The notes: generated by a model from the sequence alone, not told the origin. A DNA stretch of 64,000 bases from Bacteroides sp. ET71 (GCF_023336905.1 NZ_JAMBLS010000004.1:1-64000); one strand, 5' to 3'. Shown: positions 17,580 to 26,199, numbered from the stretch's first letter. Program-made: numbers and translations.

Positions 17580-17993
17580 ATGACCAAATTTGAAAGCAGC
17601 ATCAAACACGTGTCCGCCCCACAGGCGGCCGTGTATGCCAAATTGTCCGACTTGAACAATTTGGAGAAAATCAAAGACCGCATCCCGGAAGATAAGGTAA
17701 AAGGACTGACGTTCGACGCCGATTCGCTTAGCTTCGAAGCGGCGCCCGTGGGACGCATTACCCTGCAGATTGTAGAGCGTGAACCGGAGAAGTGCATTAA
17801 ATTCGGAACAACGGCCTCGCCCCTGCCCTTCAACCTGTGGATACAGATTTTGCCTGTTACAGAAACGGAATGTAAAATGAAACTGACCATCGGCATGGAC
17901 TTGAACCCGTTCATGAAAGCCATGGTACAGAAGCCTTTGCAGGAAGGCCTGGAAAAGATGGCAGACATGCTGGCCGTGATTCCCTACGAATAA
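17580..17993 (+). CDS. SRPBCC (START-like) family protein
   Basis: This 137-residue protein has the helix-grip pattern of the SRPBCC superfamily (FESSIKHVSAPQAAVYAKLSDLNNLEKIKDRIP, then alternating strands and a long C-terminal helix MKAMVQKPLQEGLEKMADMLAVI). It has no signal peptide. Members bind hydrophobic ligands or polyketide-like molecules, but the ligand here is unknown. Placement between pyrE and argH does not define a function. Confidence 0.8.
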   Translation: MTKFESSIKHVSAPQAAVYAKLSDLNNLEKIKDRIPEDKVKGLTFDADSLSFEAAPVGRITLQIVEREPEKCIKFGTTASPLPFNLWIQILPVTETECKMKLTIGMDLNPFMKAMVQKPLQEGLEKMADMLAVIPYE

Positions 17994-18020
17994 GGAGCAG
18001 GGGACGAAAACAGAAGCATC

Positions 18021-18049
18021 ATTATTCTTCATTCATCATTCTTCATTTA
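18021..18049. repeat. ATTCTTCATT-type repeat D1
   Basis: ATTATTCTTCATTCATCATTCTTCATTT immediately upstream of argH. It matches arms of the larger repeats inside the flavoprotein gene at 52124 and 52693 and a copy at the murF stop (40582). Confidence 0.6.
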
Positions 18050-18050
18050 T

Positions 18051-19391
18051 ATGGCTCTGAAACTTTGGGAGAAATCCGTAGAAATCAATAAAGACATCGA
18101 ACGCTTCACCGTGGGGCACGACCGTGAGATGGACCTCTATCTGGCCAAATACGACGTGTTAGGCTCCATGGCTCACATCACCATGCTGGAAAGCATCGGC
18201 CTGCTGACGGCCGACGAACTGAAACTGCTGCTGGCGGAGATGAAAAACATTTACGCCACGGCCGAGCGGGGTGAGTTCGTGATAGAAGACGGAGTAGAAG
18301 ATGTACATTCGCAGGTGGAGCTGATGCTGACACGCCGGCTGGGCGACATAGGGAAAAAGATACACAGCGGACGTTCGCGCAACGACCAGGTGCTGCTGGA
18401 CCTGAAGCTTTTCACCCGTGCCCAAATCAAAGACATTGCCGAGGCGGTAGAACAACTGTTCGGCGTGCTGCTCCGGCAGAGCGAGACCTACAAGGACGTA
18501 CTGATGCCGGGCTACACGCATTTGCAGGTGGCCATGCCGTCGTCCTTCGGCCTGTGGTTCGGAGCCTATGCCGAAAGCCTGGCAGACGACATGCTGTTCC
18601 TGCAAGCGGCCTTCCGCCTGTGCAACCGCAATCCGCTGGGCTCGGCTGCCGGATACGGTTCGTCGTTTCCGCTGAACCGCACGATGACCACGGAGCTGTT
18701 GGGTTTCGACTCGATGAACTACAACGTGGTCTATGCCCAGATGGGGCGCGCCAAAATGGAACGCAACGTAGCCTTTGCCTTGGCCACCATCGCCGGGACA
18801 CTGTCCAAGCTGGCCTATGACGCCTGCCTGTTCAACAGCCAGAACTTCGGCTTCGTGAAGCTGCCCGACGACTGCACCACGGGGTCCAGCATCATGCCGC
18901 ACAAGAAGAATCCCGACGTATTTGAGCTGACACGCGCCAAATGCAACAAACTGCAGGCGTTGCCGCAACAAATCATGATGATTGCCAACAACCTGCCGTC
19001 GGGCTATTTCCGCGACTTGCAAATCATCAAAGAAATCTTCCTGCCGGCCTTCCAGGAGCTGAAAGACTGCCTGCAAATGACTACCTACATCATGCACGAA
19101 ATCAAGGTGAACACCCACATCCTGGACGACCCGCGCTACGACCCCATCTTCAGCGTGGAAGAGGTGAACCGCCTGGCACGTGAAGGCATGCCCTTCCGCG
19201 ACGCCTACAAGAAAGTGGGCCTGGAGATAGAAGCCGGCGAGTTCAAACCCGTCAAAGAGGTGCACCACACCCACGAAGGCAGCATCGGCAACCTGTGCAA
19301 CGACCGCATCGCCGCACTGATGCAACAGACGATGGAAGGTTTCCATTTCGAACGGATGGAACAGGCGGAGAAAACCTTGTTAGGCAGATAA
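18051..19391 (+). CDS. argH: Argininosuccinate lyase
   Basis: This 446-residue enzyme cleaves argininosuccinate to arginine and fumarate, the last step of arginine synthesis. The fumarase-superfamily signature GSSIMPHKKNPDVFEL is present, with the flexible catalytic Ser in that loop, along with HSGRSRNDQVLLDLKLF and PGYTHLQVAMPSSFG. The ATG at 18051 follows a dispersed repeat directly, so the ribosome site must lie within the repeat. Another arginine-pathway-type gene is at 55210. Two tRNA genes follow. Confidence 0.97.
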   Translation: MALKLWEKSVEINKDIERFTVGHDREMDLYLAKYDVLGSMAHITMLESIGLLTADELKLLLAEMKNIYATAERGEFVIEDGVEDVHSQVELMLTRRLGDIGKKIHSGRSRNDQVLLDLKLFTRAQIKDIAEAVEQLFGVLLRQSETYKDVLMPGYTHLQVAMPSSFGLWFGAYAESLADDMLFLQAAFRLCNRNPLGSAAGYGSSFPLNRTMTTELLGFDSMNYNVVYAQMGRAKMERNVAFALATIAGTLSKLAYDACLFNSQNFGFVKLPDDCTTGSSIMPHKKNPDVFELTRAKCNKLQALPQQIMMIANNLPSGYFRDLQIIKEIFLPAFQELKDCLQMTTYIMHEIKVNTHILDDPRYDPIFSVEEVNRLAREGMPFRDAYKKVGLEIEAGEFKPVKEVHHTHEGSIGNLCNDRIAALMQQTMEGFHFERMEQAEKTLLGR

Positions 19392-19423
19392 GCCAACATA
19401 AACCGAACTTTTCAAGAAAAAAA

Positions 19424-19455
19424 GTTGCGCAGCAAAGGGAAACTTCCTATCTTTG
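19424..19455 (+). promoter_or_regulatory. Promoter of the tRNA-Gly/tRNA-Leu transcript
   Basis: GTTG (19424-19427), a 20-bp spacer, then TATCTTTG (19448-19455): a good Bacteroidetes -33/-7 pair, about 26 bp before tRNA-Gly. Confidence 0.75.
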
Positions 19456-19480
19456 CAGCCGTTCTACATAAAAAGCCATT

Positions 19481-19553
<73 letters not shown>

Positions 19554-19569
19554 CTTTATTCATAAGGCT

Positions 19570-19654
19570 GCCCGGATGGTGGAATGGTAGACACGAAGGA
19601 CTTAAAATCCTTTGGCCAGTAATGGCTGTGCGGGTTCAAGTCCCGCTTCGGGTA
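19570..19654 (+). tRNA. tRNA-Leu (TAA), attachment site of the mobile element
   Basis: 85 nt with a long variable arm as expected for Leu; anticodon stem AAGGA, loop CTTAAAA (anticodon TAA); T-arm GGTTCAAGTCC. Its last five bases (19650-19654) belong to the left direct repeat, so the gene stays intact after integration. The antisense strand encodes the last 15 residues of the recombinase. Confidence 0.96.
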
Positions 19655-21239
19655 CTCTAAGGGACGAATCGTTAAAATCACGGTTCGTCCTTTTGTTTTT
19701 ATCTACATAAAGATTTGTATATGAGCTATTTAACACAAAGAACATATTGATACTCTTAGGTTCAATATCGCCCGAATTCTTATCATAGATAAATCCGTCC
19801 GAAAATAAGAGTTTTTGCAATTTCCGTTTTCCTTCAAGTCCTTGTAATTGCCACAATTCAAATAAGTTAGACCTCATTTTAAAGGCAAAATTAATAAATT
19901 TATCGAGGTTCAATATTCCCGTATCGAGGTTAGCCAATTCTATCTTCAAATCTTTGATTTCATTCTCTAATCTTCCAATCACCTTTTCACATATTCTCTG
20001 TTTCTTAGCATCAGTGCAAAGCACATAGTTCGTTTCAGCCTGCTCTAATTCTTTTTCTTTCTTCTTCACATTTGCTTTGATGCCCTTTACTCTCTCCTGA
20101 TTTTCCTTATTCATTGCATCAAAAGTCATAGCAAGCTGTATCTTTAACAGATTCTCTACTTTGTCTGACAAAGCATAGCTATTCAGCAAAATTTCAAAAG
20201 CCTCATGCACTTTCCGTGTGGAGCTATTGAATCTACACCCCTTGCGCCCACATACATAATAGCCTATGTCAGTGCGTCCAAACCGCTTGCGCATCTTCGT
20301 AGAAATGCTAGCAGTCAAGTTATGCCCACAGCAAGGGCATTTAATACTACCTAACAATGGCGCATAGTCTTTATCAATCTTCAACTCATAGCCGCTATGA
20401 TTCTTACTCAACTCACCATTGACCTTCAAGAAGATTTCTTCCGAAATAAGGGCAGGGTGATTACCCTTTACTATATCGCCCTGTAAAAACTTATGAGCCA
20501 TATAACCACAGTAGAAAGGATTCTTAAATACCTCTGAAAGTTTCTGCTTGCAGATAATCAAGCCTTCAGAGGCTAACCGATGTCGGATTTCTTCATTAGA
20601 AAGTTTGTTATAAGCCTTCCACAAGAAAGCCTTGCGCAACAGTTTTCCTTCTTCATTGATGGTGATAACCTGCTCTTTCTTCGTTGTTTTTTGGTCATAA
20701 CCCCTTGGAGCTTTCCCAATCCAACGTCCTTTCAATAAGGCTTTTATACTGTTTTCTATGGTAGTAGCTCGCTTTTCATCGTTCTGAAACCTTGCATTAG
20801 CCAACTCCATCAACTGCATATACTTTCCTACAGGAGTCCGAGGGTCGTAGGTCGATGTTGCCGACACTACATAAGCTCCCCTTGCCTCCACTTCTTCAAT
20901 GATTGTCGTGCTTCCCGTCCGACTGAAACGGGAAGTACTAAATACAATTACTACATCAATCTTAATCTTACTTTTCCTAATGAAAGTAAGCATTCTGTTA
21001 AACTCTTTCCGTTCCTTATCACTCTTAGCAGATTCATAACTTCCGCCGAATTCACCGAGAACGGTGTAGGAGTGCTTAGCAGCATACTCCCTACACTTTT
21101 CTAACTGAACTTCAAGACTTTGACCATCTACCTGTTCGCTTGAACTAACGCGAGTATAGATCAACGCATTTCCGCCCTCTATTCTTTCACTTTCCTTCTC
21201 ACCTTTTGCAAAATCCTTTAAATCAAATACTTTATTCAT
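19602..21239 (-). CDS. Large serine recombinase (integrase) of the element
   Basis: This 545-residue protein is a site-specific integrase/excisionase. An N-terminal resolvase domain has YTRVSSSEQ (catalytic Ser around 32-33) and [12 protein letters not shown] recombinase domain follows ([24 protein letters not shown]), then a zinc ribbon ([19 protein letters not shown]) and a coiled-coil (about 370-430). The gene abuts attL and its frame crosses the attachment site: the last 15 residues ([15 protein letters not shown]) are antisense to tRNA-Leu, and the stop lies inside the tRNA. In an excised circle the frame would instead continue into the element's right end for 32 codons (stop at 32974-32976). 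Base composition is AT-rich, like the rest of the element. Confidence 0.92.
   Translation of the reverse strand: MNKVFDLKDFAKGEKESERIEGGNALIYTRVSSSEQVDGQSLEVQLEKCREYAAKHSYTVLGEFGGSYESAKSDKERKEFNRMLTFIRKSKIKIDVVIVFSTSRFSRTGSTTIIEEVEARGAYVVSATSTYDPRTPVGKYMQLMELANARFQNDEKRATTIENSIKALLKGRWIGKAPRGYDQKTTKKEQVITINEEGKLLRKAFLWKAYNKLSNEEIRHRLASEGLIICKQKLSEVFKNPFYCGYMAHKFLQGDIVKGNHPALISEEIFLKVNGELSKNHSGYELKIDKDYAPLLGSIKCPCCGHNLTASISTKMRKRFGRTDIGYYVCGRKGCRFNSSTRKVHEAFEILLNSYALSDKVENLLKIQLAMTFDAMNKENQERVKGIKANVKKKEKELEQAETNYVLCTDAKKQRICEKVIGRLENEIKDLKIELANLDTGILNLDKFINFAFKMRSNLFELWQLQGLEGKRKLQKLLFSDGFIYDKNSGDIEPKSINMFFVLNSSYTNLYVDKNKRTNRDFNDSSLRVPEAGLEPAQPLLAKGF
19650..19703. repeat. attL: left 54-bp direct repeat of the integrated element
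   Basis: GGGTACTCTAAGGGACGAAT... to ...TTTTTATC is 52/54 identical to 33073-33126. It covers the tRNA-Leu 3' end and its terminator. Confidence 0.92.
19662..19700 (+). terminator. Terminator of the tRNA transcript (inside attL)
   Basis: GGACGAATCGT (19662-19672) pairs with ACGGTTCGTCC (19680-19690), 11 bp with one G-U, followed by TTTTGTTTTT. The same hairpin is duplicated in attR at 33085-33123. Confidence 0.85.
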
Positions 21240-21431
21240 GCTACTGCTTTATTATAAATGTTAAACACTAATACTGAATACTCATAGAGAGTATCTACCA
21301 ACACACTTACTTTTTTATTATCAATGTCAGAAAAATTCTTATCTTCTTTTACCATGCCTATATCTATCTTCATCCTATGATCAAAGTTAAATTATACCTA
21401 TTATTGTCACAAACCGAAACAGAACATTGAC

Positions 21432-22430
21432 CTAATTATTATCATTCTTTAGATCTATTTCTTTGTTTTCCAAAGAATTATCAGCTTTCTCCATAAAGTA
21501 AGCCATATAATCAAGAACCCATGCCTTTGCAGTCTTATCACTTACGCCTATCTTCCTACCTATTTCTCTAAACTTTTTACCTTCTTTATATAGTCTGTAA
21601 GCCTGTTCTTTTAGCGGAGTTATATCAGCTTTTCCCTTTAACAACTCTTTTTCTACGGCATATCCTTCTTCTGCAAACTCTATGAAGCCATCTTCCCGCT
21701 TTGTCAATGCACCGACAAGAACATGATTCTCATCCATACTGATAGCACAACTCCTTGCTTTAAGCTGCTTGAGATAAACTTTTCTTTCTCCTTCAACCTT
21801 GCCGACAGCAAAGCAAGAATCTATGAAGTTAGATAAGTTTTTACTCCCTGAAAGTTTATCTAAGGTAAGTATTGCATTATCCTTAGCCTTGGGAGAATGC
21901 CCAAGCAATAGAACACTTATCCCCAGCATCTCCATTTTAGACTTAAAATTAATAATAAACTTTGCCGCTTCATTCCCTTTTTGTAAGTTGGGATTCAGAT
22001 AAGTTATATTATCCACTATGAAAATCTTAATCCCCAACTTCGTTGCTTCTTCTATCCTCCGAAACAATTTTTCCAAGCGTTCTTTATAAGAAGGACTATA
22101 CTTATCCATGTCCAAGTTTGGCCGAAGTAAGTTTTCCGAAAAGACATAATGCCTTGCTCCATCTTCAGTTTCATATCTGTCGCTTAGCTGCTGTTCTGAC
22201 AACTCATAGTCGAAATACATCACCTTCTTACCTTTCTTTGCTATTTCTTCTGCAATCTGAACTGCAATCATACTTTTGCCTACATTGGCTGTCCCAAAGA
22301 ACACAGTCAATTCCTTCTCAATCCACAGATTTTTGTACAAATACTCACGCTTTTCTGCTTTCATTCCATATTCAACAATCTCATTTAAAGTTGAATATTC
22401 AAATACTGTATTATTCTTATATTCTTTCAT
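21432..22430 (-). CDS. AAA (RecA-fold) ATPase with C-terminal HTH, RepA-like
   Basis: This 332-residue protein has Walker A GTANVGKS (residues 46-53), Walker B-like IKIFIVDN and a sensor-like VLLLGHSPKAK, as in the AAA_25/RepA hexameric ATPases of plasmids and mobilizable elements. A C-terminal helix-turn-helix is visible (FREIGRKIGVSDKTAKAWV). A -7 box at 22481-22488 puts the transcript start at or past the first in-frame ATG (22478), so the ATG at 22430 is preferred. It probably unwinds DNA for replication of the excised element; that is inferred. It is 190 bp upstream of the recombinase gene. Confidence 0.8.
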   Translation of the reverse strand: MKEYKNNTVFEYSTLNEIVEYGMKAEKREYLYKNLWIEKELTVFFGTANVGKSMIAVQIAEEIAKKGKKVMYFDYELSEQQLSDRYETEDGARHYVFSENLLRPNLDMDKYSPSYKERLEKLFRRIEEATKLGIKIFIVDNITYLNPNLQKGNEAAKFIINFKSKMEMLGISVLLLGHSPKAKDNAILTLDKLSGSKNLSNFIDSCFAVGKVEGERKVYLKQLKARSCAISMDENHVLVGALTKREDGFIEFAEEGYAVEKELLKGKADITPLKEQAYRLYKEGKKFREIGRKIGVSDKTAKAWVLDYMAYFMEKADNSLENKEIDLKNDNN

Positions 22431-22480
22431 CTTTTTATATTTTAAATTTAATCTTTGTCGTTTGGATCCTTTCGACATTG

Positions 22481-22488
22481 CAAAGGTA
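22481..22488 (-). promoter_or_regulatory. -7 box of the AAA ATPase gene
   Basis: Minus-strand TACCTTTG. The position excludes the upstream ATG at 22476-22478 as the start. Confidence 0.55.
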
Positions 22489-22624
22489 CGTCACTTTACT
22501 CTCCTAAAAGTTATTATTTTTCAGACAGAATAATTAACTTGTTGATTATTAGATGTATATCTTAAAATAGGGGATTTTTGAGGGGATTTTATGGGAAAAA
22601 AGAAGGGATTTTTCTCAGATTCCG

Positions 22625-22632
22625 TATATTTG
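22625..22632 (+). promoter_or_regulatory. -7 box of the 389-residue unknown gene
   Basis: TATATTTG, about 16 nt before the ATG at 22648; divergent from the AAA ATPase promoter. Confidence 0.55.
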
Positions 22633-22647
22633 TGATGAAAAGACTTA

Positions 22648-23817
22648 ATGCAAAATAGCAATATGCTCAAATACACTTATCATATAGAATACTACATAAC
22701 TGATATACCGCAAGAAAAATATTATGGGTATTACAGTTGTGATGATGTATTAGAAAAGAGTATAATTATCACAAGCAAAAATGTGCATTCATTTTATATT
22801 GACCCCTTAAGTGTATTAGCATCCTTTATTGTTGAAGGGAAATATCTATCTAACAGTAAGCTGCAAGAGCTATACTTTTTAGGAGAGAATGGAACATATT
22901 CTATCCAAATCAACATTCTTGAATCATATACCAACAAATATGAGTCAAACAGATATATTTCAAATGACTTATATCTTATATTAGACAGAACATTTAGAGC
23001 CATCAAACTGATGACAGAAAGTGAGATAGAAAGAAACGAGGTTGATAGCATACATAATGTTATAGAAAATAAATTGGCAAAGATAGATTTGTATTCCAAC
23101 TATTTACTAATAGAAACAGAATCGCCATTTCTTCTACATATTAATCGCACTAAATCCTTACAATATTGCAAGAAGGTTTTAACTGAAATTATTAGATTAT
23201 TAGATGAAAAATCTATAGCGATTTATGATAGCATAGATTTCGGAAGTTTAGACGATTTACACAGAAAACTATACAAATCACTACAAACATCAATAAGATC
23301 CATGAGTCATATTCTGAACTTAATGACATCAATATTAGGATTTAGTTATGAATATACTCCATATATAGATCTACGGGATTACTTTAATAAGATTATGACT
23401 TATTTATGCTTAGAGTTAGGTGAGGATATTACCATTAAGAATGAAGAATCTTCAAAGAAAAAAGATCCAATAGAAAAAGAATATAGTAAAAAAGAAATAT
23501 TAGAAAAATTATGTCCTACTTACTTACATCGGAATAAGGTGGAACAAATTCTAAATGAGATAAATGATTCTTACCATATCAATGAATGTTCTAAAATAGA
23601 AAAAGCAAGTTTGGTCTTGCTTATACGAGACCATTGCAATTTTTTAGATCAGAATATTGCAAAGAAATTCAATCAATTACGAAAACTTATTATGCAATAT
23701 TATGGACAAACGGACATATCATATAAGGAAAATGATTGCCTTCAAAAGAAAGAAGAACTTTACTCACGATATCCAATGTTTTGGAATAAAATGAAAAATA
23801 AAGGAAGTTATATGTAA
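22648..23817 (+). CDS. Unknown cytoplasmic protein of the mobile element
   Basis: I do not recognise this 389-residue protein. It has no signal peptide or membrane segment. The N-terminal third is probably beta-rich (YTYHIEYYITDIPQEKYYGYYS, HSFYIDPLSVLASFIVEGKYLS); the rest is helical and Lys/Glu-rich (KEILEKLCPTYLHRNKVEQILNEI). It is very AT-rich, contains no Walker or nuclease motif that I can see, and has its own promoter. The ATG at 22663 is an alternative start. It lies between replication genes and small accessory genes, so a regulatory or defence role is possible but unsupported. Confidence 0.75.
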   Translation: MQNSNMLKYTYHIEYYITDIPQEKYYGYYSCDDVLEKSIIITSKNVHSFYIDPLSVLASFIVEGKYLSNSKLQELYFLGENGTYSIQINILESYTNKYESNRYISNDLYLILDRTFRAIKLMTESEIERNEVDSIHNVIENKLAKIDLYSNYLLIETESPFLLHINRTKSLQYCKKVLTEIIRLLDEKSIAIYDSIDFGSLDDLHRKLYKSLQTSIRSMSHILNLMTSILGFSYEYTPYIDLRDYFNKIMTYLCLELGEDITIKNEESSKKKDPIEKEYSKKEILEKLCPTYLHRNKVEQILNEINDSYHINECSKIEKASLVLLIRDHCNFLDQNIAKKFNQLRKLIMQYYGQTDISYKENDCLQKKEELYSRYPMFWNKMKNKGSYM

Positions 23818-23819
23818 TG

Positions 23820-24065
23820 CTATTTTTTTAATATTTGTCCTCTGCCACCTGCTTTTTGATGTAATACTCCTTTTCTTATGATACACTTATTATTAATATA
23901 AGGCTTATTAGGTGATAGGCCGTAATTTCGCAATGAACCATAAGTAATGCCGAGCTCTTCTGCCGAATGAAACTCAAATACATTAGCCACGCTTCCAAAG
24001 TATTCATGCACATCACCCATTTGAAGGTGTATAACTGTTCTTTCTTTCTTCTCTGATGTTTCCAT
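23820..24065 (-). CDS. Small conserved mobile-element protein, function unknown
   Basis: This 81-residue protein (METSEKKERTVIHLQMGDVHEYFG...) contains FHSAEELGITYGSLRNYGLSPNKPY and NKCIIRKGVLHQK. The middle segment resembles a helix-turn-helix (ELGITYGSLRNYGL), and I have seen the combination of YGSLRNYGL and CIIRKG in small proteins of Bacteroides mobile elements, but I cannot name a family. It converges tail-to-tail with the 389-residue gene (2 bp apart) and has its own -7 box at 24082-24089. Confidence 0.65.
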   Translation of the reverse strand: METSEKKERTVIHLQMGDVHEYFGSVANVFEFHSAEELGITYGSLRNYGLSPNKPYINNKCIIRKGVLHQKAGGRGQILKK

Positions 24066-24081
24066 ATAAATTTGCTTTTTG

Positions 24082-24089
24082 CAAAGGTA
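24082..24089 (-). promoter_or_regulatory. -7 box of the 81-residue gene
   Basis: Minus-strand TACCTTTG, 16 nt before the ATG. Confidence 0.5.
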
Positions 24090-24149
24090 TTATAAATATG
24101 GCATATAATAAATATAAATCATCTATTTTAGACTCTTTAGATCTACATT

Positions 24150-24181
24150 TTTGCTTATAATGAATACATGTCATATATTTG
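24150..24181 (+). promoter_or_regulatory. Promoter of the DUF2693-like gene
   Basis: TTTG (24150-24153), 20-bp spacer, TATATTTG (24174-24181). The surrounding sequence (CTTTAGATCT upstream; ATGTCATATATTTG and ATTGTGAT around the box) recurs at 24690-24760. Confidence 0.75.
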
Positions 24182-24221
24182 TATTGTGATAATCAAGTAA
24201 AACTATTAAAAGCAAATAGAT

Positions 24222-24557
24222 ATGAAGGCAATACAATTTAGCAATGCAAACGTAGTTAAGTCGGCAATCAAGTGTATGGGTTATGAAATGGATGCGGCAA
24301 CTTCCATCAGCAAGGGCATGATGATTGAAACATTGAAGAAACGTATGATGCGTGGTGAAGTGGTTAGGTTTTGCTATCAAAAGTTGGATGGTTCAATTAG
24401 ATATGCGGTTGGGACACTTCAATCGGATGCTGTCAAAGCCAATGTTGTAGGTACAGGGATTCCCAAACGCTTTTATGGAATGTTTGCATACATAGACTTG
24501 CAGAAAATGGCGTGGAGAGGATTCAAAGAAGAAAGAATAATCGGTATTGTAGATTAA
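24222..24557 (+). CDS. DUF2693 / SH3-barrel-like small protein
   Basis: This 111-residue protein has the motif VVRFCYQKLDGSIRYAVGTL followed by FYGMFAYIDLQKMAWRGFKEERIIGI. This matches the DUF2693 (SH3 beta-barrel fold) proteins common on Bacteroides mobile elements and phages. Biochemical role is unknown. It is driven by one of two near-identical promoters in this region. There is no signal peptide, so it should act in the cytoplasm. Confidence 0.75.
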   Translation: MKAIQFSNANVVKSAIKCMGYEMDAATSISKGMMIETLKKRMMRGEVVRFCYQKLDGSIRYAVGTLQSDAVKANVVGTGIPKRFYGMFAYIDLQKMAWRGFKEERIIGIVD

Positions 24558-24718
24558 GTGAATGGGGCTTTATCAAGCTCCATTTTTCGTTTCTTACCTT
24601 TCCAAGTCAGAATAATAATGTTCTTCTCTTTTTTTATATTGTTCTGAAATGGAAAACAATATTAGATGATATATAATCAATAAAAGTCATCTCTTTAGAT
24701 CTCTTTAGCTTGAGAAAA

Positions 24719-24749
24719 TTGTTTATATTAAATAGATGTCATATATTTG
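24719..24749 (+). promoter_or_regulatory. Promoter of the 105-residue gene
   Basis: TTG (24719-24721), 20-bp spacer, TATATTTG (24742-24749). It shares CTTTAGATCT and ATGTCATATATTTGCATTGTGATT-like context with the promoter at 24150. Confidence 0.7.
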
Positions 24750-24795
24750 CATTGTGATTAAGAAACAAAGTAATGACAATAAATCTTAAAGAGAT

Positions 24796-25113
24796 ATGGC
24801 AACAATAGAAATCATAAACAAGGCTTTAGCAGTAATGAACAACCACGACTGGTATTGGATGATGGCAGATTATACACACCCTGCAATTGATGAAGCAAGA
24901 GGAAGTATGAGATATTTTGTAGAACTTGTTGCCTTAATAAAAGATACAACTATTGAAAAGGCATTGCGTGAACTTTGGAAAGCAACATACGAAAATGTAC
25001 ACGCTAATCTTTGGAGTAAGGACGAAGAAGCCAACAAACAATATGAAATGAAGAAAGCAAAACTGATGGCAATCATACTCCCATCAGGAAACGGCCAAAG
25101 GATGGCTGCATAA
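24796..25113 (+). CDS. Small hypothetical protein
   Basis: I do not recognise this 105-residue protein. It is mostly helical and Trp/Tyr-rich near the N-terminus (NNHDWYWMMADYTHPAIDEARGSM), followed by charged helices (KALRELWKATYENVHANLWSKDEEANKQYEMKKAKL). There is no signal peptide. It shares a promoter module with the DUF2693-like gene, which suggests the two are expressed together. Confidence 0.65.
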   Translation: MATIEIINKALAVMNNHDWYWMMADYTHPAIDEARGSMRYFVELVALIKDTTIEKALRELWKATYENVHANLWSKDEEANKQYEMKKAKLMAIILPSGNGQRMAA

Positions 25114-25223
25114 CAATATTCGCTTTTTAAGATATTTGAATATGGATTGAAAATCAGAATATTGTAAGTATAATATACCGAATCTCATTCAATAATAAGT
25201 AGAATCGTTTAAAAGTGAATGTT

Positions 25224-25814
25224 ATGAAGCAAATGAATCATAGATACCAAACATCAGACTATATGGAATGGGACACGGCTATGAGCCTTATCCGTAAATT
25301 ATATAGAGATGGCAATTACCGTATGTCTTTGTTGGTTGGTTGCGGTTGTTTCTTCGGGCTAAGGATATCCGATATTCTTACGCTGACTTGGGAGATGCTG
25401 TTGTCGGATGATAAGTTCGTTTTGAATGAGAAGAAAACAGGAAAGCGACGGGTTGTAAAAATCAATTCAGACTTTCAGCAGCATATCCATAAATGCCATG
25501 ATGCGCTGAATATACAGAATGATAGTGAGAAGTGTTTTATCAGCCAAAAGAAAATGGTATATAGCACTCAGCGTATCAATGTCCTGCTTAAATTGATAAA
25601 GAAACAGTATAACTTGAAGATAGAACACTTTTCCACTCACACTTTTAGAAAGACATTCGGACGAAAAGTGTTTGAAAGTGCAGGTGAAAACGCAAATATG
25701 GCATTGATAAAGTTGTCTGAACTTTTCAACCATTCTAATGTGTCAATAACCAAAATTTATTTGGGTATCAGAGAAAAAGAGTTGCTTCAAACGTATGATT
25801 TGCTTGATTTTTAG
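25224..25814 (+). CDS. Catalytic-domain-only tyrosine recombinase
   Basis: This 196-residue protein has the tyrosine recombinase residues in order: Arg47 (FGLRISDI), Lys in KKTGKRR, His139-x-x-Arg142 (THTFRKTFG), His in FNHSNVS, and nucleophile Tyr179 (KIYLGI). The N-terminal arm- and core-binding domains of normal integrases are absent; the size is like FimB/FimE-type invertases. The ATG at 25224 is preferred to an in-frame GTG at 25215. Its substrate could be a resolution or inversion site within the element, or it may assist integration. No inverted repeat pair was found beside it. Confidence 0.85.
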   Translation: MKQMNHRYQTSDYMEWDTAMSLIRKLYRDGNYRMSLLVGCGCFFGLRISDILTLTWEMLLSDDKFVLNEKKTGKRRVVKINSDFQQHIHKCHDALNIQNDSEKCFISQKKMVYSTQRINVLLKLIKKQYNLKIEHFSTHTFRKTFGRKVFESAGENANMALIKLSELFNHSNVSITKIYLGIREKELLQTYDLLDF

Positions 25815-25867
25815 GCATTAGAATAATTTATTTTAAGAAAAACGAGCGTTCTTCTCTTGAAAATCAC

Positions 25868-25875
25868 TATCTTTG
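25868..25875 (+). promoter_or_regulatory. -7 box upstream of structured leader/RNA
   Basis: TATCTTTG with expected start near 25882, more than 300 nt before the first cargo gene. Confidence 0.5.
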
Positions 25876-25881
25876 TGACGT

Positions 25882-26135
25882 GCATAGCCTAATGGCGCGT
25901 GTACGGACATATTGAAAGAAAGCGCATTTTCGCTTATTCTGACCGTGTGAACTTCGACAACTCACCGTATGGTAATATCAGAATAAGATGAGAAGGACGC
26001 TCTCTTTGGTGTGTGTATATTGTCTAAACGATATACCATCCAAAGTGGGGTTGTCTATTCTCCTTATCTATATTACAAGGGAGTCGAAGCCCTACACGGT
26101 GGATGAGGTGGATGGTGGCCTCACTTTTCTTCTTT
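25882..26135 (+). ncRNA. Candidate structured RNA or long structured leader
   Basis: Several strong pairings fall in a stretch with no convincing gene: TTATTCTGA (25934-25942) with TCAGAATAA (25978-25986); CTTTGG (26004-26009) with CCAAAG (26040-26045), enclosing GTATATTG (26015-26022) with CGATATAC (26029-26036); and TGAGG (26104-26108) with CCTCA (26119-26123), followed by CTTTTCTTCTTT, a possible terminator. A -7 box lies just upstream. It may be a free RNA or the regulatory leader of the cargo operon at 26200. Boundaries are estimates and no Rfam family is claimed. Confidence 0.45.
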
Positions 26136-26199
26136 ATGCCTTTTTAATCTTAAACATAAATCGCATCGCAGGGCCATAGATGCTATCAAGTAAAGCATT

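Noticed and set aside
18159-19346. 395-codon minus-strand open frame opposite argH
   Set aside because: Exact shadow of argH in a GC-rich region; sense strand has the full family signature.
19570-19654. tRNA-Leu damaged by integration
   Set aside because: Acceptor pairing is complete apart from G-U wobbles, and the right repeat has the same tRNA end, so the insertion did not change the tRNA sequence.
25988-26179. 63-codon open frame inside the structured RNA region
   Set aside because: No ribosome site, and it overlaps two strong hairpins and the putative terminator; a leader peptide remains possible but is unsupported.
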